Shown piece after piece: positions 1-12,568 of a stretch of DNA of 64,000 nt. Position 1 is the stretch's first letter. Every line of letters starts with the position of its first letter. Where the stretch lies: assembly GCA_037954665.1 (NCBI GenBank), contig JBBMOL010000205.1, positions 744,001-808,000 of the forward strand. Direction: 5' to 3'. Under the pieces are notes generated by a model, which saw only the letters and a list, made by a program, of their open reading frames with translations, did no database searches and was not told the origin of the DNA. The stretch is from Laguncularia racemosa. Lineage: Eukaryota > Streptophyta > Magnoliopsida > Myrtales > Combretaceae. Position numbers and translations under genes: made by a program.

Positions 1-119
1 TTTTTTGGTCATCAGAGGACTTTAGAGTAGTGAAATCTACGTGTTTCCTTTCGCCTTTTGATTTATTCAACCGATCTTATCTCAAGACTTTGGCTGGCGT
101 ACCACGAGAATTTATGGAG

Positions 120-199
120 TTGGAGTATGAATCAACGACCCACCCATGAACTTTAGTTGCATCAACGAACTTGGAGTATGAATCAACGACCCACCCATG
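120..199. repeat. 29-bp direct repeat, two copies
   Basis: The same 29 bases occur at 120-148 and 171-199, a period of 51 bp. They start TTGGAGTATG and end CCACCCATG. The intervening 22 bases differ from the unit. No coding role is visible. Confidence 0.85.
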
Positions 200-539
200 G
201 TCGCATGCACGGCTCAGCTTTGGGCGACCTTCGCGACTTGTGTGGATGGTGTTAAGATGATCATTGTTATTATCATGTATCAAAAATATGTGCGATCATT
301 AGTTATAAATGTTAATGCTTATGTTTCGTATATATTTTTTTAATATGTAGATAAATGAATTTGCTCTATGGTATATTACTTTATAGATGAATATACATGA
401 GTGAAGAGACGGATATTAAATAAAATAGGACGATAATAATAGATGATATCTTTTGGTAGCTAAAATTAGGAGTACAAGTGAAAGCAACTTCAGATTTAGA
501 TATTCTAAAATTATTTTTTTATAGATTTTTTTAATGTTA

Positions 540-840
540 TATTTGATATATTGACATGGATTCGAAATAACATTGCAATTTCAGTTTCAGGTTTCATTCC
601 TTTTTTCATGTTTGATCATGCCTTTAAGATATTATAATTACAATTTCATTCCACCCTTATTAATAATAATTACTTAAATAGCCTTTTCAATTTTATTAAT
701 CTATATATATATATATATTAAAATACCATTATATACCATTTTTCTTCATTCCCCTCTATGAACATTTTTAAATATAAGAATAGACTTAATATTTCATTGC
801 TATTTCAATTCTATTTTGAATCATTCTTGTGTATCATATA
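540..840. repeat. AT-rich dispersed repeat, MITE-like (copy 1)
   Basis: This resembles the stretch at about 50060-50460. Both contain AAATATAAGAATAGA followed by a run rich in ATTTCATT and CAATTC motifs. Non-autonomous hAT-type miniature elements in plants often have this composition, but I could not define terminal inverted repeats or a target duplication. Family assignment is a guess. Confidence 0.3.
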
Positions 841-2293
841 TGACATAAATTTATCCCATTAAGATACTATCACGTATAATCAATATTGAGATCACATAAA
901 AAAGGATATTAAATGATATTATAAAACATTTAAAAAATATAAACATTTCAATTATTAATTTATAACTTTATATAAAGTAACTTTAAAGGATTCATGTTTG
1001 ATGTTATATGGTTTTTTCTTTTATTTCTGACAAATGCCGTTATTGTATAGAATGGAAGTGAGACAGCATCAATAATTACAAGAAAAAAAGAAAAAACCCA
1101 AAAGTCACTTGCTAAGAAAAGGAAATTATACTCGAACGGCATGTGAATTCAATTAGTTTTACCAAATGGAAAAAAGAGACAATAGTATAATGTAACCAAA
1201 AAAAAAAAATTCAAAGGCTAAATTTTTTTTATTTTTTTAATGGTTTCCTATAACTTAATCCTAAAATTTCTTATAATTAAGCATGGAATTGAATACATTA
1301 AGATAGTTATTAGTCTAATTGCATAAGAACTAATCTCTCAATAGGATAAACCAGGTTCAATTTCTCCACCTAATAATTATAATATATATGAAAAAAAAGT
1401 ATGCCATTGAGTACTAGCAAGCATGTGGTGTTGATATAGTATATTATGATGTTTTTAATGCTTTGCACTCATGTGGCTATAACAAAAGGGGCCAAAAAAG
1501 AAAAAAGAAATCTAAGTCCATCATGAAAACTAAAAACAAAAATAAAAAAAAAAAACCAAAATCTTGAGCCTTCTACATAAAACTATTGGCAAGCTGTCCT
1601 TAGATTGTGTCTTAATGGGGTCACACAATCTACCTTTAAGATAAAAGAAACATCGGTATCCAATAAATAGTGGTCACAACTGATGTACACGGTAATAGAT
1701 CATCTACCACCATCTCAAAACTCAAGTGGAAAAATATTTAATACAATAAACAAGTCTTCTTTCTTTTAAATTTTAAGGTAGTAGTCAATGTTCGACCATG
1801 GCCTCCACCGTAAGGCTACAACTGCTAGGAGCATTTTTAGATAGCTAATCAGACTCCTAAGAAGTATCCTAAGGTTTTCTATTTTCTTTTAGAAAATTAC
1901 TATTTTTCTTTAATTTTTTATTAAATCGTAAAAAGATATAAAAAGCTTTAAATTTTCAACATATTGTTCAATAAAACAATCTATTTTATGTAGTTTCCAT
2001 TTGAGGTATTATTTTCTCCATGTGTAACTTTTTATTTTGCTTTAAGTTATTTAATAAACATTCTAGACAACACATAAAATTTGATGCGAGGTTGACATGA
2101 AAATATGGGTTTAGGAAATTATCATTTAAATATTTGAAACAAAATCGCTATAGAGCCATAAAGTAAAGAAAAACCAATTTGGTTGACCAAATGCTCTTAG
2201 GTTGTCTAGATTTGACTAGCTAGAAGCCTAATTGACCAATGAGTCTACTAGGTTGAGTAAGAGGACCATTAATTTGACTAGGTGAACAGATAG

Positions 2294-3154
2294 TGCTATG
2301 TCTAAGAGCTAAGTTTCACTAGGGCACCATGGGATAATAGGGAATGTGGGTTTTAAAAGGGTTTTTTTTTTTTTTTAACTAGGCTTCATGAGCTACTCAC
2401 TGGATATGATTCACCAACAAGCATAACACGACTTAGATTCGCCACTTGATATGACTTACAAGTAATAATTCTAAGGTTACTTGCTATAATCCTTATTTGA
2501 GGGATTGATAAGAGTGTGTAATTTAAGAGCTCAAGAACTCACAAATATAGAAGAAAGTTTCATAATATTAAACCAATTCTTTAGCTTACATAAGTGGGAG
2601 TAAGTCCCTAGGGTTACATTACCTAAAAGTGGAAATTTTAAAACAGTACATACAAAATATTCTCCTTAAACTATTACAAAAAAGGGTAAAAACATAAAGA
2701 AATAAAAAGGAATATTCAAGAAACACGTGCATCTGTTGAATGTCAGGGACACATGTTGTCTAGGCATCGATTGCGTTCCTAGTAGAAGGAGACAAAAACT
2801 ATAATAGGGTAGATTAGGGACCCTATCAAGTTGATAGGGGAGTGGTCTAAGACAAACTGGTTGGATAGTAGTATGTTGAAGCTCCAGACAAGTTAAAGGA
2901 TAACGAGGTGGGTTGGTCCGAGTTATCTAAACCCAGAGGTTGGATCGTCTTGGACTTATAGGATGAATAGTGTAGCATCCTCAACTTAAATAATGGTGAG
3001 AGATTAGCGATTTCTTAGTGGATGGTGGAAGTCAAACTTGTGAAGGAAGATGGCTTCATCTATAGTTGGTTGGTTGGTGAGTAGCCTTTGTGTTAGGTTC
3101 TAAAGCCCCCACATCCTAACTCGAGTAATAAGACCAATGATTAGATTCCAACCA
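2294..3154 (-). repeat. Element D 3' LTR
   Basis: This is the left copy of the LTR pair. It starts TGCTATGTCTAAGAG and ends ATTCCAACCA on the plus strand. It aligns along its length with 9634-10484 and more weakly with 59607-60491. The TG..CA boundary is intact here. Confidence 0.8.
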
Positions 3155-6120
3155 TCTCTTTAAGGGTGTTAAGGATTGGTACCCAAATTAAGGGGTCTTC
3201 TTGTAATTCTTCCTCTAGCACACATAGAGTCAAGTTGCTAACATTGAAAGTTGGAGACACTCCATAACCCTTAAACAGGTCGAGCTTGTAGGTGTTATCA
3301 TTGATCTTTTGAAGGACTTTAAAGGGTCTATCCTCTTTATGGGGACAACTTGCTTGTTTTATAGTTAGGAAAGCTTTCTTGGTTGAGGTGAATCTAAACT
3401 AAGTCCCCAGGATTGAATTTCACGACCTTCCTTCCTCGATTTCCAAGCTCCTATTGTTTGGCTACAGTTTTGGTAAGTAGCTTGGAAACCTTCCAATGCA
3501 GCTGCTCAATCTCTTAGGCTCGGTTAATAGCATTGGAGCTTTCCTCCTTCAAGGTTGGGGTGGATATCATGCCCATGGGAAAGGTTGGGTTGTAGCCATA
3601 AGCAATCTCAAATGAAGGCTTACTAGTAGAATTATATGTTGATCTATTATAGGTAAATTCGACAATAGATAAGCGTAAGTCCTAATCGATAAGATTTTTA
3701 CTAATTGTGGCTCGAAGAAGGACACTCAGGGTTTGGTTGATGACTTTAGTTTGGCCATTAGTTTAGGGTGGTAGGACATGCTGAATATCAGCCTTGTGCC
3801 TAGTCTCTTCAACGATGTCCTCTAAAAGAAGTTTAGGAACTTTAGGTCCTAATCTAAGACAATAATATGGAGTATTCCATGCCATCGCACAATTCCCCAC
3901 ATAAAAAGATTAGCAACATATAATGCATCGTTTGTCTTGTAGAGAGGGATGGAGTGAGCTATCTTGCTGAATTGATTTACGACCACCATAATAGTCGTGT
4001 CTCCAAGTTATCTGAGGTAGACCTAGGATGAAGTTCATACTCAGGTTGATCCAAGGTTGGTCGGGAATGGGTAAAGGCATATATTCCCTGTAGGTTTTTT
4101 TTTTCCCTTTTACCCTCTTGCATGTAACACAACTTTCTAGCACCCTATGAACATCTTTCATCATATTAAGCTAAAAGAAATATTCTTTCAACAACTCATA
4201 TGTCCTCTTTTCCCTAAAATGGCATACCAACCCACTTGCATGAGCTTCTCTGACCAACAGCTGCTTGATCGAGTTGGTCGGTATGCACAATTGTCCCTTT
4301 TGTACAAATAACCCTTGTCCATAAAATACCCTATAACAGCCACTCTAGCCTTGCATTTTGGCATAATGGGCCTAAAATTAACATCTTACTCATACTACTC
4401 AGTCATCATTCCAAAGCATAGGACTTTGGCTTGCATTGTAGTGATCAACACATGTCTCCTCAATAAGGCGTTAGCTACTACATTTGTACTCCTAGTCTTA
4501 TACTTAATCACATAAAAAAAGTCTTTAAGTACTCAATCCACTTAGCTTGTCTTTGGGTTAGCTTTCGCTAACCTCATAAGTACTTTAGTGACTTGTGGTC
4601 AGTATAGATCATAGATTCTCAAGACAACAGGTAATGTTGCTAAACAATGAGTACTCACATTGGGGAGTAGAACTCTTTATCATATGTTGAGTGATTGAGT
4701 GTAGCACCACTAAGCTCTTCGCTGAAGTAAGTAGCCGGTCGTCACTCTTACATTAGCATAGCTCCTATTCTGACACTTAATGCATCACACTCTTGCTCAA
4801 GCACTATCTGAAAATCAGGTACAACAAATACTAGGGTGGTGGTAGGCCTCTCTTTGATCTCTTCAAAACTTTTCTAAGCTTGCTTTGTCCACTTGAATTC
4901 TTCTCCCTTCTTGGTTAGTTTAGTTGGTGGGGCTAAAATAGTGCTAAAGTTTTGAATGAAACGTCTATAGAATGATGCTAACTCATGAAAACTTTAGACC
5001 TTGGCTATACTTTATGGGGTTGGTCAGCTAACTATGGCTTTAACCTTCTCTTTATCTACTTTAAATCCATCTCTTAACACAACAAATCCTAAGAATACGA
5101 CCTTAGATTGACAAAATGTGCACTTTTTTAAATTGCAATATAAAATTTTAGTTCTCAATAGTTCAAATATAGTTTTGAGGTAGCCAATATGGTTGAACAA
5201 GTCCTTATTGTAAACTAGGATATCATCAAAGTAAACCACCACACACTTGCCTAGCAAATCCTACAGCACATAATAGTTCATGGCATGTCTTGAGGTATTC
5301 AATGCATAAATGTACTCGGTGCATTAGTTAGCCCAAATGGCATAATAGTCCACTTATATAGTTCATGGTGTATCTTGAAGACAGTCTTCCATTCGTCCCT
5401 TGGCCTTATCCAAATTTGATGGGACCCTCACTTCAAATCAATTTTGGAGAAGATCCAAGCTCTATGTAGCTTGTCCAACATGTCATTAAGCCTTGAGATT
5501 AGATATCTATACTTGATAGTGATCTCGTTGATAGCTCGACTGTTGATGCACATTCTTTACATCCTATCCTTCTTTGGTATCAACAGTGCCGGTATAGTAT
5601 AAGAGCTCATGCTTTTCTTAACATACCTCTTGGAAATCCGCTCATTTACTCGATGTTTAAACTCTTTGGCTTCCTCAAGGTTCATGCGATATGTTGGTCA
5701 TTTCGGTAAGGATGCTCTAAGCTGTAGATCAATTTTATGTTTGATCCCTCTTAAAGGAGGTAAGCCACTTTGCAACTCCAACAGACCCTTTAATTCTTCT
5801 AGCAGTTCATCAATATTGATAGCTTCCAAAAACTATTTAACCAAAAGTAGGTGTAATGGCTCATCTGAGCTCATGCTTTGCTCTAACTCTCTTTGACTCA
5901 TGAGTAGAGTTTTTCTTGAGCTCGTGCAATTTATACATGAGCTTGCTATACTTCTTTGGGCATCATTAGAATTAGGACAACCCTCTTGCTATCCTTTTGG
6001 AATGCATGAATATTGCAATATCCATTATGAAGCATGTGTTAGAAGAACATCCAGGGTTGACTCAATAAGATATGGGATACACACATAGTTAGTACGTTAC
6101 AAAGGAACTCATCTTAATAT
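3155..6120 (-). pseudogene. Element D pol remnant (reverse transcriptase, RNase H, integrase)
   Basis: On the minus strand, 5024-5257 encodes the reverse-transcriptase palm with the catalytic YFDD signature, followed by a KKCTF..S.V.FLGF pattern typical of Ty3/gypsy. Further along, 3910-4164 encodes the integrase zinc-finger end (CVTCKR) and the start of the catalytic core (MNFILGLP, where the usual Asp before FI is Asn). Fragments between them are recognisable only with many stops and frameshifts. The order RT before integrase marks Ty3/gypsy rather than Ty1/copia. No frame is long enough to make a working enzyme. Confidence 0.8.
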
Positions 6121-7018
6121 CTATCAATATCTCTAATTGCAATTGGCACATGTACTTGCTATGTGACATGCAAAGCGCCCTTTTCATATAACCAATGCAA
6201 TTTATAGGGTTAGGGATGCTTCATGGTTAGCAACTTGAGTTGGTTGACTAAGGATAATGCTGCCACATTAGTACAACTTCCCTCATCAATGGTCATAGCA
6301 CATAGATGTCCTTTCACCTTGCATCTTATATGGCATAAATTCTCTCTCTGCTTTTCGATGTTGAATAGGGGTCGCACTTAAGGCTCTCCTTATTACCATA
6401 CTCAAGTATTGCCCTTGCTCGATATAGATTGCAGCACTTTTGTAATTGTGATACTTAACAAAAGCTTTCTCAGTTGCCTCTAACTTCTTTTCTACCTCTT
6501 TCTCTTCTTCAATACTGTCTACCCTAAATTGCAACCCTTCTTCTTTCAATATCATGACTCGATGGTTTAGACACTAAGAAGTAATATGCTTGAAGCCTAA
6601 ACACTTAAAGCATTTTATTTTCTCATCTTCTATCTTGAGCTTTGTTTGACCTCTTTCTTAGGTTTTAGAGGGGTGACAACATCCTTTCTACACTAGTCGA
6701 ACTTCTTTTCCTCATCGACTTATTAACTAGCTACTACTTTAGGTGACAGATTCATAAGTCAGGTCAGAGGTGCTGGCCTCGACATTGGAACTTAAGTCAA
6801 ATTATTGCATCTTTATTGTTTGACCCTTTGTGTCATTTTGATTGCATCATCAAGAGTACTTAGGCACAATAACACAACCACACAGGCAATCTTATACTTT
6901 AGTCCAATCATGAACCGTGCTATAGTCCTATCCTTTGGTTCCTCCGGTTCACATTATATCATTAGCATTTGAAATTCCTTCATGTAATTATCAACACACA
7001 TTCCTCCCTATTGCAAGG

Positions 7019-8842
7019 TGTAAGCACCCAATTTTTGCCCTTTAATCACAATTAATGTTTTTTTCAATTTTTTCTATTTGTCAGAAATGAAGGAAAAATA
7101 ATGACAAAAATTAAATAAATAGGAATAATATACCAATTTTGGAAAATGAAGGTAAAAATGATAATAAAAGATGTTAAGGAGTTTTTTTTTAATTTTTATA
7201 ATTTCAAAATAATAAAAATTGCAATGTAAATATACAATTTGCTCTTAATAAAAAAAATGAGAAAATAAGCTAGCCCAGCTGGTCGGTTGCTAACCTTGGG
7301 TACACGCGAGGGGGGTGAGGTCGCAAGTTCGAATCCGGGCAAAGGCACTTTGCCATTTTGATTTTTTTTCCTCCAGGTGACACATGGCAGCATGTGATTG
7401 GACAACGAAATCGCACGCATCGGGCGTGTGCTCGTCTTTAACCTTTGTCCGAGATCAGCATCAATAATAAGGAAGCGAATTCCGACCGGTTTGATTCAAT
7501 TTTTTGCACAAATCCAGAAGATCTTTTACTAAAATAAGATAAACATCATCGAATTAACATGAATTTTAACAAAAATCAAAGATTTACATGAATCAAAAGG
7601 AAATCTAAAATAGTTTTCAACCGCAAATTCGATCTTAGCTTATTAGAAGGAAATCCGAGCTTATCACGCTCGGTTTCTTAAGTCTATAAATAGGACTCGA
7701 TGGGAGGAAGCGAAAGGGGCGATCAGAAGAGGAAAAAAAAGAGAGAAATACACAAGTTGAAGCCTTCGCCGAAGTTCTTCAAGCCCCTACCAATGACCAC
7801 CATCAGAACCACCACCATTCGACTCCATGCCCTCGAAAACCTAGGTTTTGACTCCTCAACAGCTGCTGGAAAGCTACTGTCGAAGATGCTCTGATCGCCG
7901 TGATTGATTCGACCCGACCTAACCCGACCTGATCCGACCATGTCTAAGTTAGCCGGATCCTTCCTTTTTTATTTATTTTTATTTATTTATTCATTTAATA
8001 TTATAAAAATAAAAAAATAAAAAAATAATTTTTTTATTAGAATTAGGTTTAGAGTTTTAATATATGTCTATTATAATTAATAGATAATTAATAAAAAATT
8101 AATAAAAGTTATATTAATAATAATAATTAAAAATTAATTAATAAAAATGATCAATATTTTTATCACTTAGAAAACTTTTTTTTTCATGAAATAAATGAAT
8201 GAAAATAATTGATATTTTTTGAAATTAGAAGTTTTAGTTTTTAGAAATTTCTTTAAATAAATTTAAATGGTAATAAATGTAAACTTGGCATGTTTTTCGT
8301 ATTTAAAATTAACTAATCCACTAAAGTTTTTATAAAAAAGCAAAATATAGCCTGTTTGATCCTGAATAGTAGGTACGTAGGCACTCTTATGGGTCAACTC
8401 TAAAATATATATATATATATATATTTATTTATTTATTTATTTAAATCATTATTAGTATCATAATTGTATCATTTTTTCTAATATTTTCTTCTTATGCTTA
8501 AAAAGGGTATCATAACATAAATACATAATTTAGATTTTAGAAGGATAATGTGGTAACTTTAGGGTTTTAGTAGGATAGCCCCCAAGTCGAGAATATCTGG
8601 TTTTTCTTTCTTCTTCTTTTTTTTTTTTAAAAAAGAGAGATTTCGTCGACTAGTTGTCTAAACTAGAATTGATCCACTCAATTAGTTCTAATTCAATAAT
8701 TTTTCCCAACTCTAATTGGGTGACAACTCCAAATAAATAATGAAATTCCTAGTTTAAGTTGAGGATTTATATTGAATGAGCATAGGATCTAATATGAATC
8801 GAATTAGGGAGACAATATAAAATTTTAAAATAAAACTCGACA
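7019..8842 (+). mobile_element. Solo LTR of the Ogre-type family inside element D gag
   Basis: It starts TGTAAGCACCCAATTTTTGC and ends AAACTCGACA, matching both ends of the LTRs at 24689-27030 and elsewhere. Flanks CAAGG (7014-7018) and CGAGG (8843-8847) fit a 5-bp target duplication with one CpG-type change. No internal element sequence adjoins it, so it is a solo LTR left by recombination. It retains the tRNA-like A/B boxes, a TATA box at 7685-7693 and the closing block seen in the other copies. It is the most diverged copy of the family in the window; its splice-donor region is degraded (near 7943). Confidence 0.85.
7271..7369 (+). promoter_or_regulatory. tRNA-like Pol III boxes in the solo LTR
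   Basis: TAGCCCAGCTGG at 7271-7282 fits the RNA polymerase III A box. AGTTCGAATCC at 7326-7336 fits the B box. A run of eight T at 7362-7369 fits a terminator. The order and spacing repeat in the other LTRs. Activity is inferred, not shown. Confidence 0.6.
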
Positions 8843-9614
8843 CGAGGCCTACAACTTCTTGAATGCTTTCTATAGTTAATATTTAGGAAAAATTCTTCTC
8901 CTCATGAGTCTCTTCATCTTGGTATGACTTGGTCTCATGGTCTCTAACTCGTTTACATGCATTTAATTGATTTTTCCACCACAATGCTACATACTTAGAA
9001 AATTTAAGAGCAACTAATCTCACATTCATAACCTCTTTGTACTCATGACATTCAAACAATTTGTTGACTTTGTCTTCCCAATCAGGTAATCATCCACATC
9101 CCCACTATTTAAGAAAGAGAGCATTTTCATCTTTACATTATCGAGTCCTCTAGGAGCTTGAACATCTCACACAACATACTCGTCATCAAAATTATCTTCT
9201 GCTTTCTTGTCAAACTCGTTTGCTATCTCTACATGCTGCCTCATACCTTGGTTTCTCCTCAACCCTCAACCATTTTGAACATTTTGAGGTGGAGCCAATT
9301 TTTCCTCATCATTCAAACTTGTCTATCTCCTACATTACCTAAAGCAACCTGGTTGTCTACCAAACGCTATATAGTAATTGCAAGGTTGGCAACTACGGTG
9401 GTTAGCTTTGGGATTTGTTCATCAATAGTCCTCATGTTTTGGTTTGCACGCCTTCCACATCCATGTACATCACTTTCAAAATCTCTAATACCTCCTTAAA
9501 CACTAGGATTTAACATTTCACACTTTAACAACAATAATTACTACTTAACTTAACAACTCGGTAGTAAAAATAACACAACAAAAATTGCAACTATACCCCC
9601 TCATCAGAACTTAT

Positions 9615-9626
9615 GCTCTAATAACA
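9615..9626 (-). other. Degenerate primer-binding site (initiator Met tRNA type), element D
   Basis: On the plus strand GCTCTAATAACA is the complement of a decayed initiator-Met primer site (usual form TGGTATCAGAGC on the element's strand). It lies 7 bases inside the right LTR, as expected for a minus-strand element. Confidence 0.55.
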
Positions 9627-9633
9627 ATAAAAG

Positions 9634-10484
9634 ATGATACGTTTAGAAGCTAAGTTTCACTAGGGCATTGTGAGACAATAGGGAATGTCAGTTTTGGAAG
9701 GGGTTTTTAGTTAGGTTTCATGAGTTGCTCACTAGATATGACTCACCAATGAGCATAACACGACCTGAATTCACCACTTGATATAAGGCATAAGTAGTAA
9801 TTCTAGAGTTAGTAACCACAATCCTTGTTAAAGGGATTGATAAGAGTGTGTAATTTTAGAGCTTAAGAACTCACAAATATGGAAGAAAGTTTCCTAATAT
9901 TTAACTGATTTTTTGGCTTACATAAGTGAGACTATTTATAGTAAGCCTCTAGGGTTACATTACCTAAAAGTTGAAAATCCAAAATAGTACATACAAAAAA
10001 TTCTCCTCAAATTATTACAAAAAGGATAAAAATATAAAGAAACAAAAAGGAATATTCAGAAAATGCAAGATTATGTTGGATGTAAAGAACACGTGTCATC
10101 TAGGCACTAATTGCATTCTTAGTAGAAGGAGGCAAAAATAATATTAGGGTGGATGAAAGATCCTATCAAATTAACAAGGGAGTGGTCTGAGATGAACTAG
10201 TTTGAGAGTAGTATATTGAGACTCCAAACAAGTCAAAGGACAACCATGTGGGATGGTTCAAGTTGTCTGAGCATTAAGGTTGGGTCATCTTGGACTCATA
10301 GAATGAATAGTGTAGCATGTCCTTAGCTTAAACAATGGTGAGAGATTGGTAGCAACTCAGCAGATGGTGGAAGTTAAACTTATGAAGAAAGATGGCTTCA
10401 TCTTTAGTAAGCAACCTCCGTGTCAAGTTTTGAAGCCCTTATGCCTTAGCTTGTGTAATTAGACTAGTGGTCAAATTCCTATTA
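9634..10484 (-). repeat. Element D 5' LTR
   Basis: This is the right copy of the LTR pair. It starts TGATACGTTTAGAAG and ends ATTCCTATTA, where the left copy and the CACTA solo copy end in CA. It lacks the long T-run present in the left copy near 2360. Confidence 0.8.
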
Positions 10485-11430
10485 AATAGGTCAACTTGGT
10501 TGATTTACATGTAGACTAGGTTGACCATATCAACTCTAAGTTGATCAAATTGAAGTTAGACACCACTAGATTAACCATATATGCTATATGTTAATGTTAC
10601 TAGGATGACTAAGATTTGGTCTACTTGAAGCTTGATGACCAATTTTTGTTACTTACTAATTATTTTGTTTATTTTTATGATACTTTCCATTATTAATTAG
10701 CTTTCTTAGTTTATTAGATTATCCTATTACCATGTTTCTAATTTTCTAGTTTCCTTTTATTTAGTTGTTTCTTAATTATTTGTTTAGATTTTATTTACCC
10801 TATATATAGGTGAGGCTCGTAACAGATTAAAAGCTATCAAAGTGCTGATTAATAAAATAATCTATTGAGTATTTAATTCACTCATTTTTTTTAACTTAGA
10901 ACTTTGTTGTTTAATTTGTTAATTAAATGAGGCATATGCACTATGTGTATTATCAATTATGTGCTTATAGGTAGAGAATGTATTTATAGATCTCATGTTA
11001 TGACTAGAAGGATATGTACAAGGAGAGTATCAGAATGGTATAGAGATTATATAGTAGGGTAAAATTGTAATATCCAAAAGATCTTTGTACACATTAGTAA
11101 ATAGAGATGATAGTAGTACAGAAAAAATTAGAGATTGTTCTTGAGCAAGAAAACTAATTATAATTGTATCTACTTATGTAATACATATAAATAGGAATGA
11201 AAAAGAGAAAAGGGTAAGAAGTTACAACCCAAAAGTCAGTTTTAAAGAGTGGCTCTCTAAAACACAGCCATAATCTTCTTCTTCTTCTTACAAAAATAGA
11301 AAACATAGATTTAACCTTAATAATAGAGAAGGTTGAGAGGGTGAAAGAAAGCCAAAGAGAGATAATTGAGATAGACATTACCAGAGACTAGGGTTATAGG
11401 ATCATGTACTCTTTTCCTTCACCTACAACT
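10485..11430. other. AT-rich stretch with possible LTR-type promoter remnants
   Basis: No gene is recognised. TAGGTTGACC-like repeats continue to about 10640. TATA-like runs occur near 10800 (CTATATATAGG) and 11186 (ATAAATAGG), each followed by transcript-leader-like sequence, as in LTR promoters. One of them could belong to the lost 5' LTR of element E, but no LTR partner was found. Confidence 0.35.
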
Positions 11431-12150
11431 TCTACCAATTCCAAACCCATCCCTACATATGAAATTCTTGACATAAGCTAAGATAAATGCTTGACATGAG
11501 CAAACATTGTGTTATAATTGTGATGAGGAATATAATATATTTCATAAATGTAAGGCTAAGTTTTTGTTGCTTATTACTAATGAGGAAGAGTTAGAGGAGT
11601 TACCATCATATGATATTAATAATAATGAAATAGAAATGACAAAGAATATAGCTGATATTTGTGCTATAGGCTTTCATGCATTGTTTTGTTCTTTGATGCC
11701 TCGTAGTATACATTTTCAGATATAGTAAATCACTATCCAATTTTAATGCTTATAAACTTAGGTAGCACACATAATTTTCTATAGAGTAGACTAGCTAAAC
11801 ATTTGGGTTTACTAATGGTTTTAGCCTTGAAGTTTCAGTACTAATTGGGAATGGTAGCTGTAAGCACTCCATTTTTGCCCTAGGAGTCAATAATACTAAA
11901 AAATAATCAATTTTTAATTTTTCCCAATTTTTCCCAATTTTCCTCTAATTTAGTATAAATAGTAAAAATATTCAAAAAAAAAAGAATAAATAGGAAAACA
12001 CATCAATTTTGAAAAATGATTTCAGAAATAACAATAATAAATAATAAACAATTTTTACAAAATTTGGAATTTACAAAAAAATACAAAAAAATAGAAAAAT
12101 CGCATTGCATATATGCAATTTGCGAAATTAGAAAAATCAGGAAAGTGGGC

Positions 12151-12251
12151 TAGCTCAGCTGGTCCGGACCATGGGCTAAGGCGCGCAGTGCGGGTGCGAG
12201 GTCGCAGGTTCGAAACGCGGGGGAAGTAGTTTCCGCGTTTTGTGAATTTTT
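12151..12251 (+). promoter_or_regulatory. tRNA-like Pol III boxes in solo LTR
   Basis: A box TAGCTCAGCTGG at 12151-12162 is a full match to the consensus. B box GGTTCGAAACG is at 12207-12217, and a T-run follows at 12247-12251. The palindrome ATTGCATATATGCAAT lies about 40 bases upstream of the A box. Confidence 0.6.
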
Positions 12252-12559
12252 CATTTACCCAGGACACGTGGCAGCATCTGATTGGCTGGAAGATGCGCAC
12301 GCGCCGGGCACGTGATCGTCTCCTACCTCGAGCCCGAGATCGCCGGCGAAAGGAAAAATTCGTATTTCGGCCGTTTCGATTCGATTTTTTGCACAAATCC
12401 AACAGATCTTCAACATAAATAAGATAAACATTATTTAATTAGAATCAAATCGCAACAAATCGAGGGATTGACACAAATCGGAGTTGGTTTTTCTAACCGA
12501 AAATCCGATCAGCTTCAATCGGAGGAAATCCGAGCTTATCCAACTCGGTTTCAAGTGCC

Positions 12560-12568
12560 TATAAATAG
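12560..12568 (+). promoter_or_regulatory. LTR TATA box
   Basis: TATAAATAG, followed by a purine-rich leader, is found at the same place in every LTR of this family. It is the likely RNA polymerase II promoter. A G-box (CACGTG) with a reverse CCAAT box lies about 290 bases upstream. Confidence 0.7.

Larger units (their letters stand above)
1..2293. other. AT-rich intergenic DNA, no gene recognised
   Basis: No open frame here resembles a protein I know. The stretch is AT-rich with homopolymer runs and an (AT)n run near 700-720. From about 2160 to 2293 it holds loose repeats of a TAGGTTGACC-like motif, which resume at 10485 on the other side of element D. D therefore appears to have inserted inside a short imperfect tandem array. 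Confidence 0.6.
6121..9600 (-). pseudogene. Element D gag remnant with zinc knuckle, split by a solo LTR
   Basis: Reading the minus strand, about 9480-8850 gives a gag-like capsid start (a LDNVKMKM.SF pattern and downstream matches to retrotransposon gag). The rest continues left of 7019. Near 6560-6615 there is a CX2CX4HX4C zinc knuckle (CFKCLGFKH) in which the residue before the last Cys is now TAG. A solo LTR (7019-8842) interrupts the gene. Frames are broken throughout. Confidence 0.65.
2294..10484 (-). mobile_element. Element D: decayed Ty3/gypsy LTR retrotransposon
   Basis: Two similar direct repeats (2294-3154 and 9634-10484) bound an interior that, on the minus strand, reads gag, zinc knuckle, reverse transcriptase and integrase from right to left. 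A degenerate initiator-Met tRNA primer site lies beside the right LTR. A polypurine-like run (AAAGAGA on the minus strand, about 3155-3162) abuts the left LTR. The outer flanks GATAG (2289-2293) and AATAG (10485-10489) fit a 5-bp target duplication with one change. Every coding module is broken by stops and shifts, and the LTRs have diverged visibly, so the insertion is old. Gag is split by a solo LTR at 7019-8842. Confidence 0.85.
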
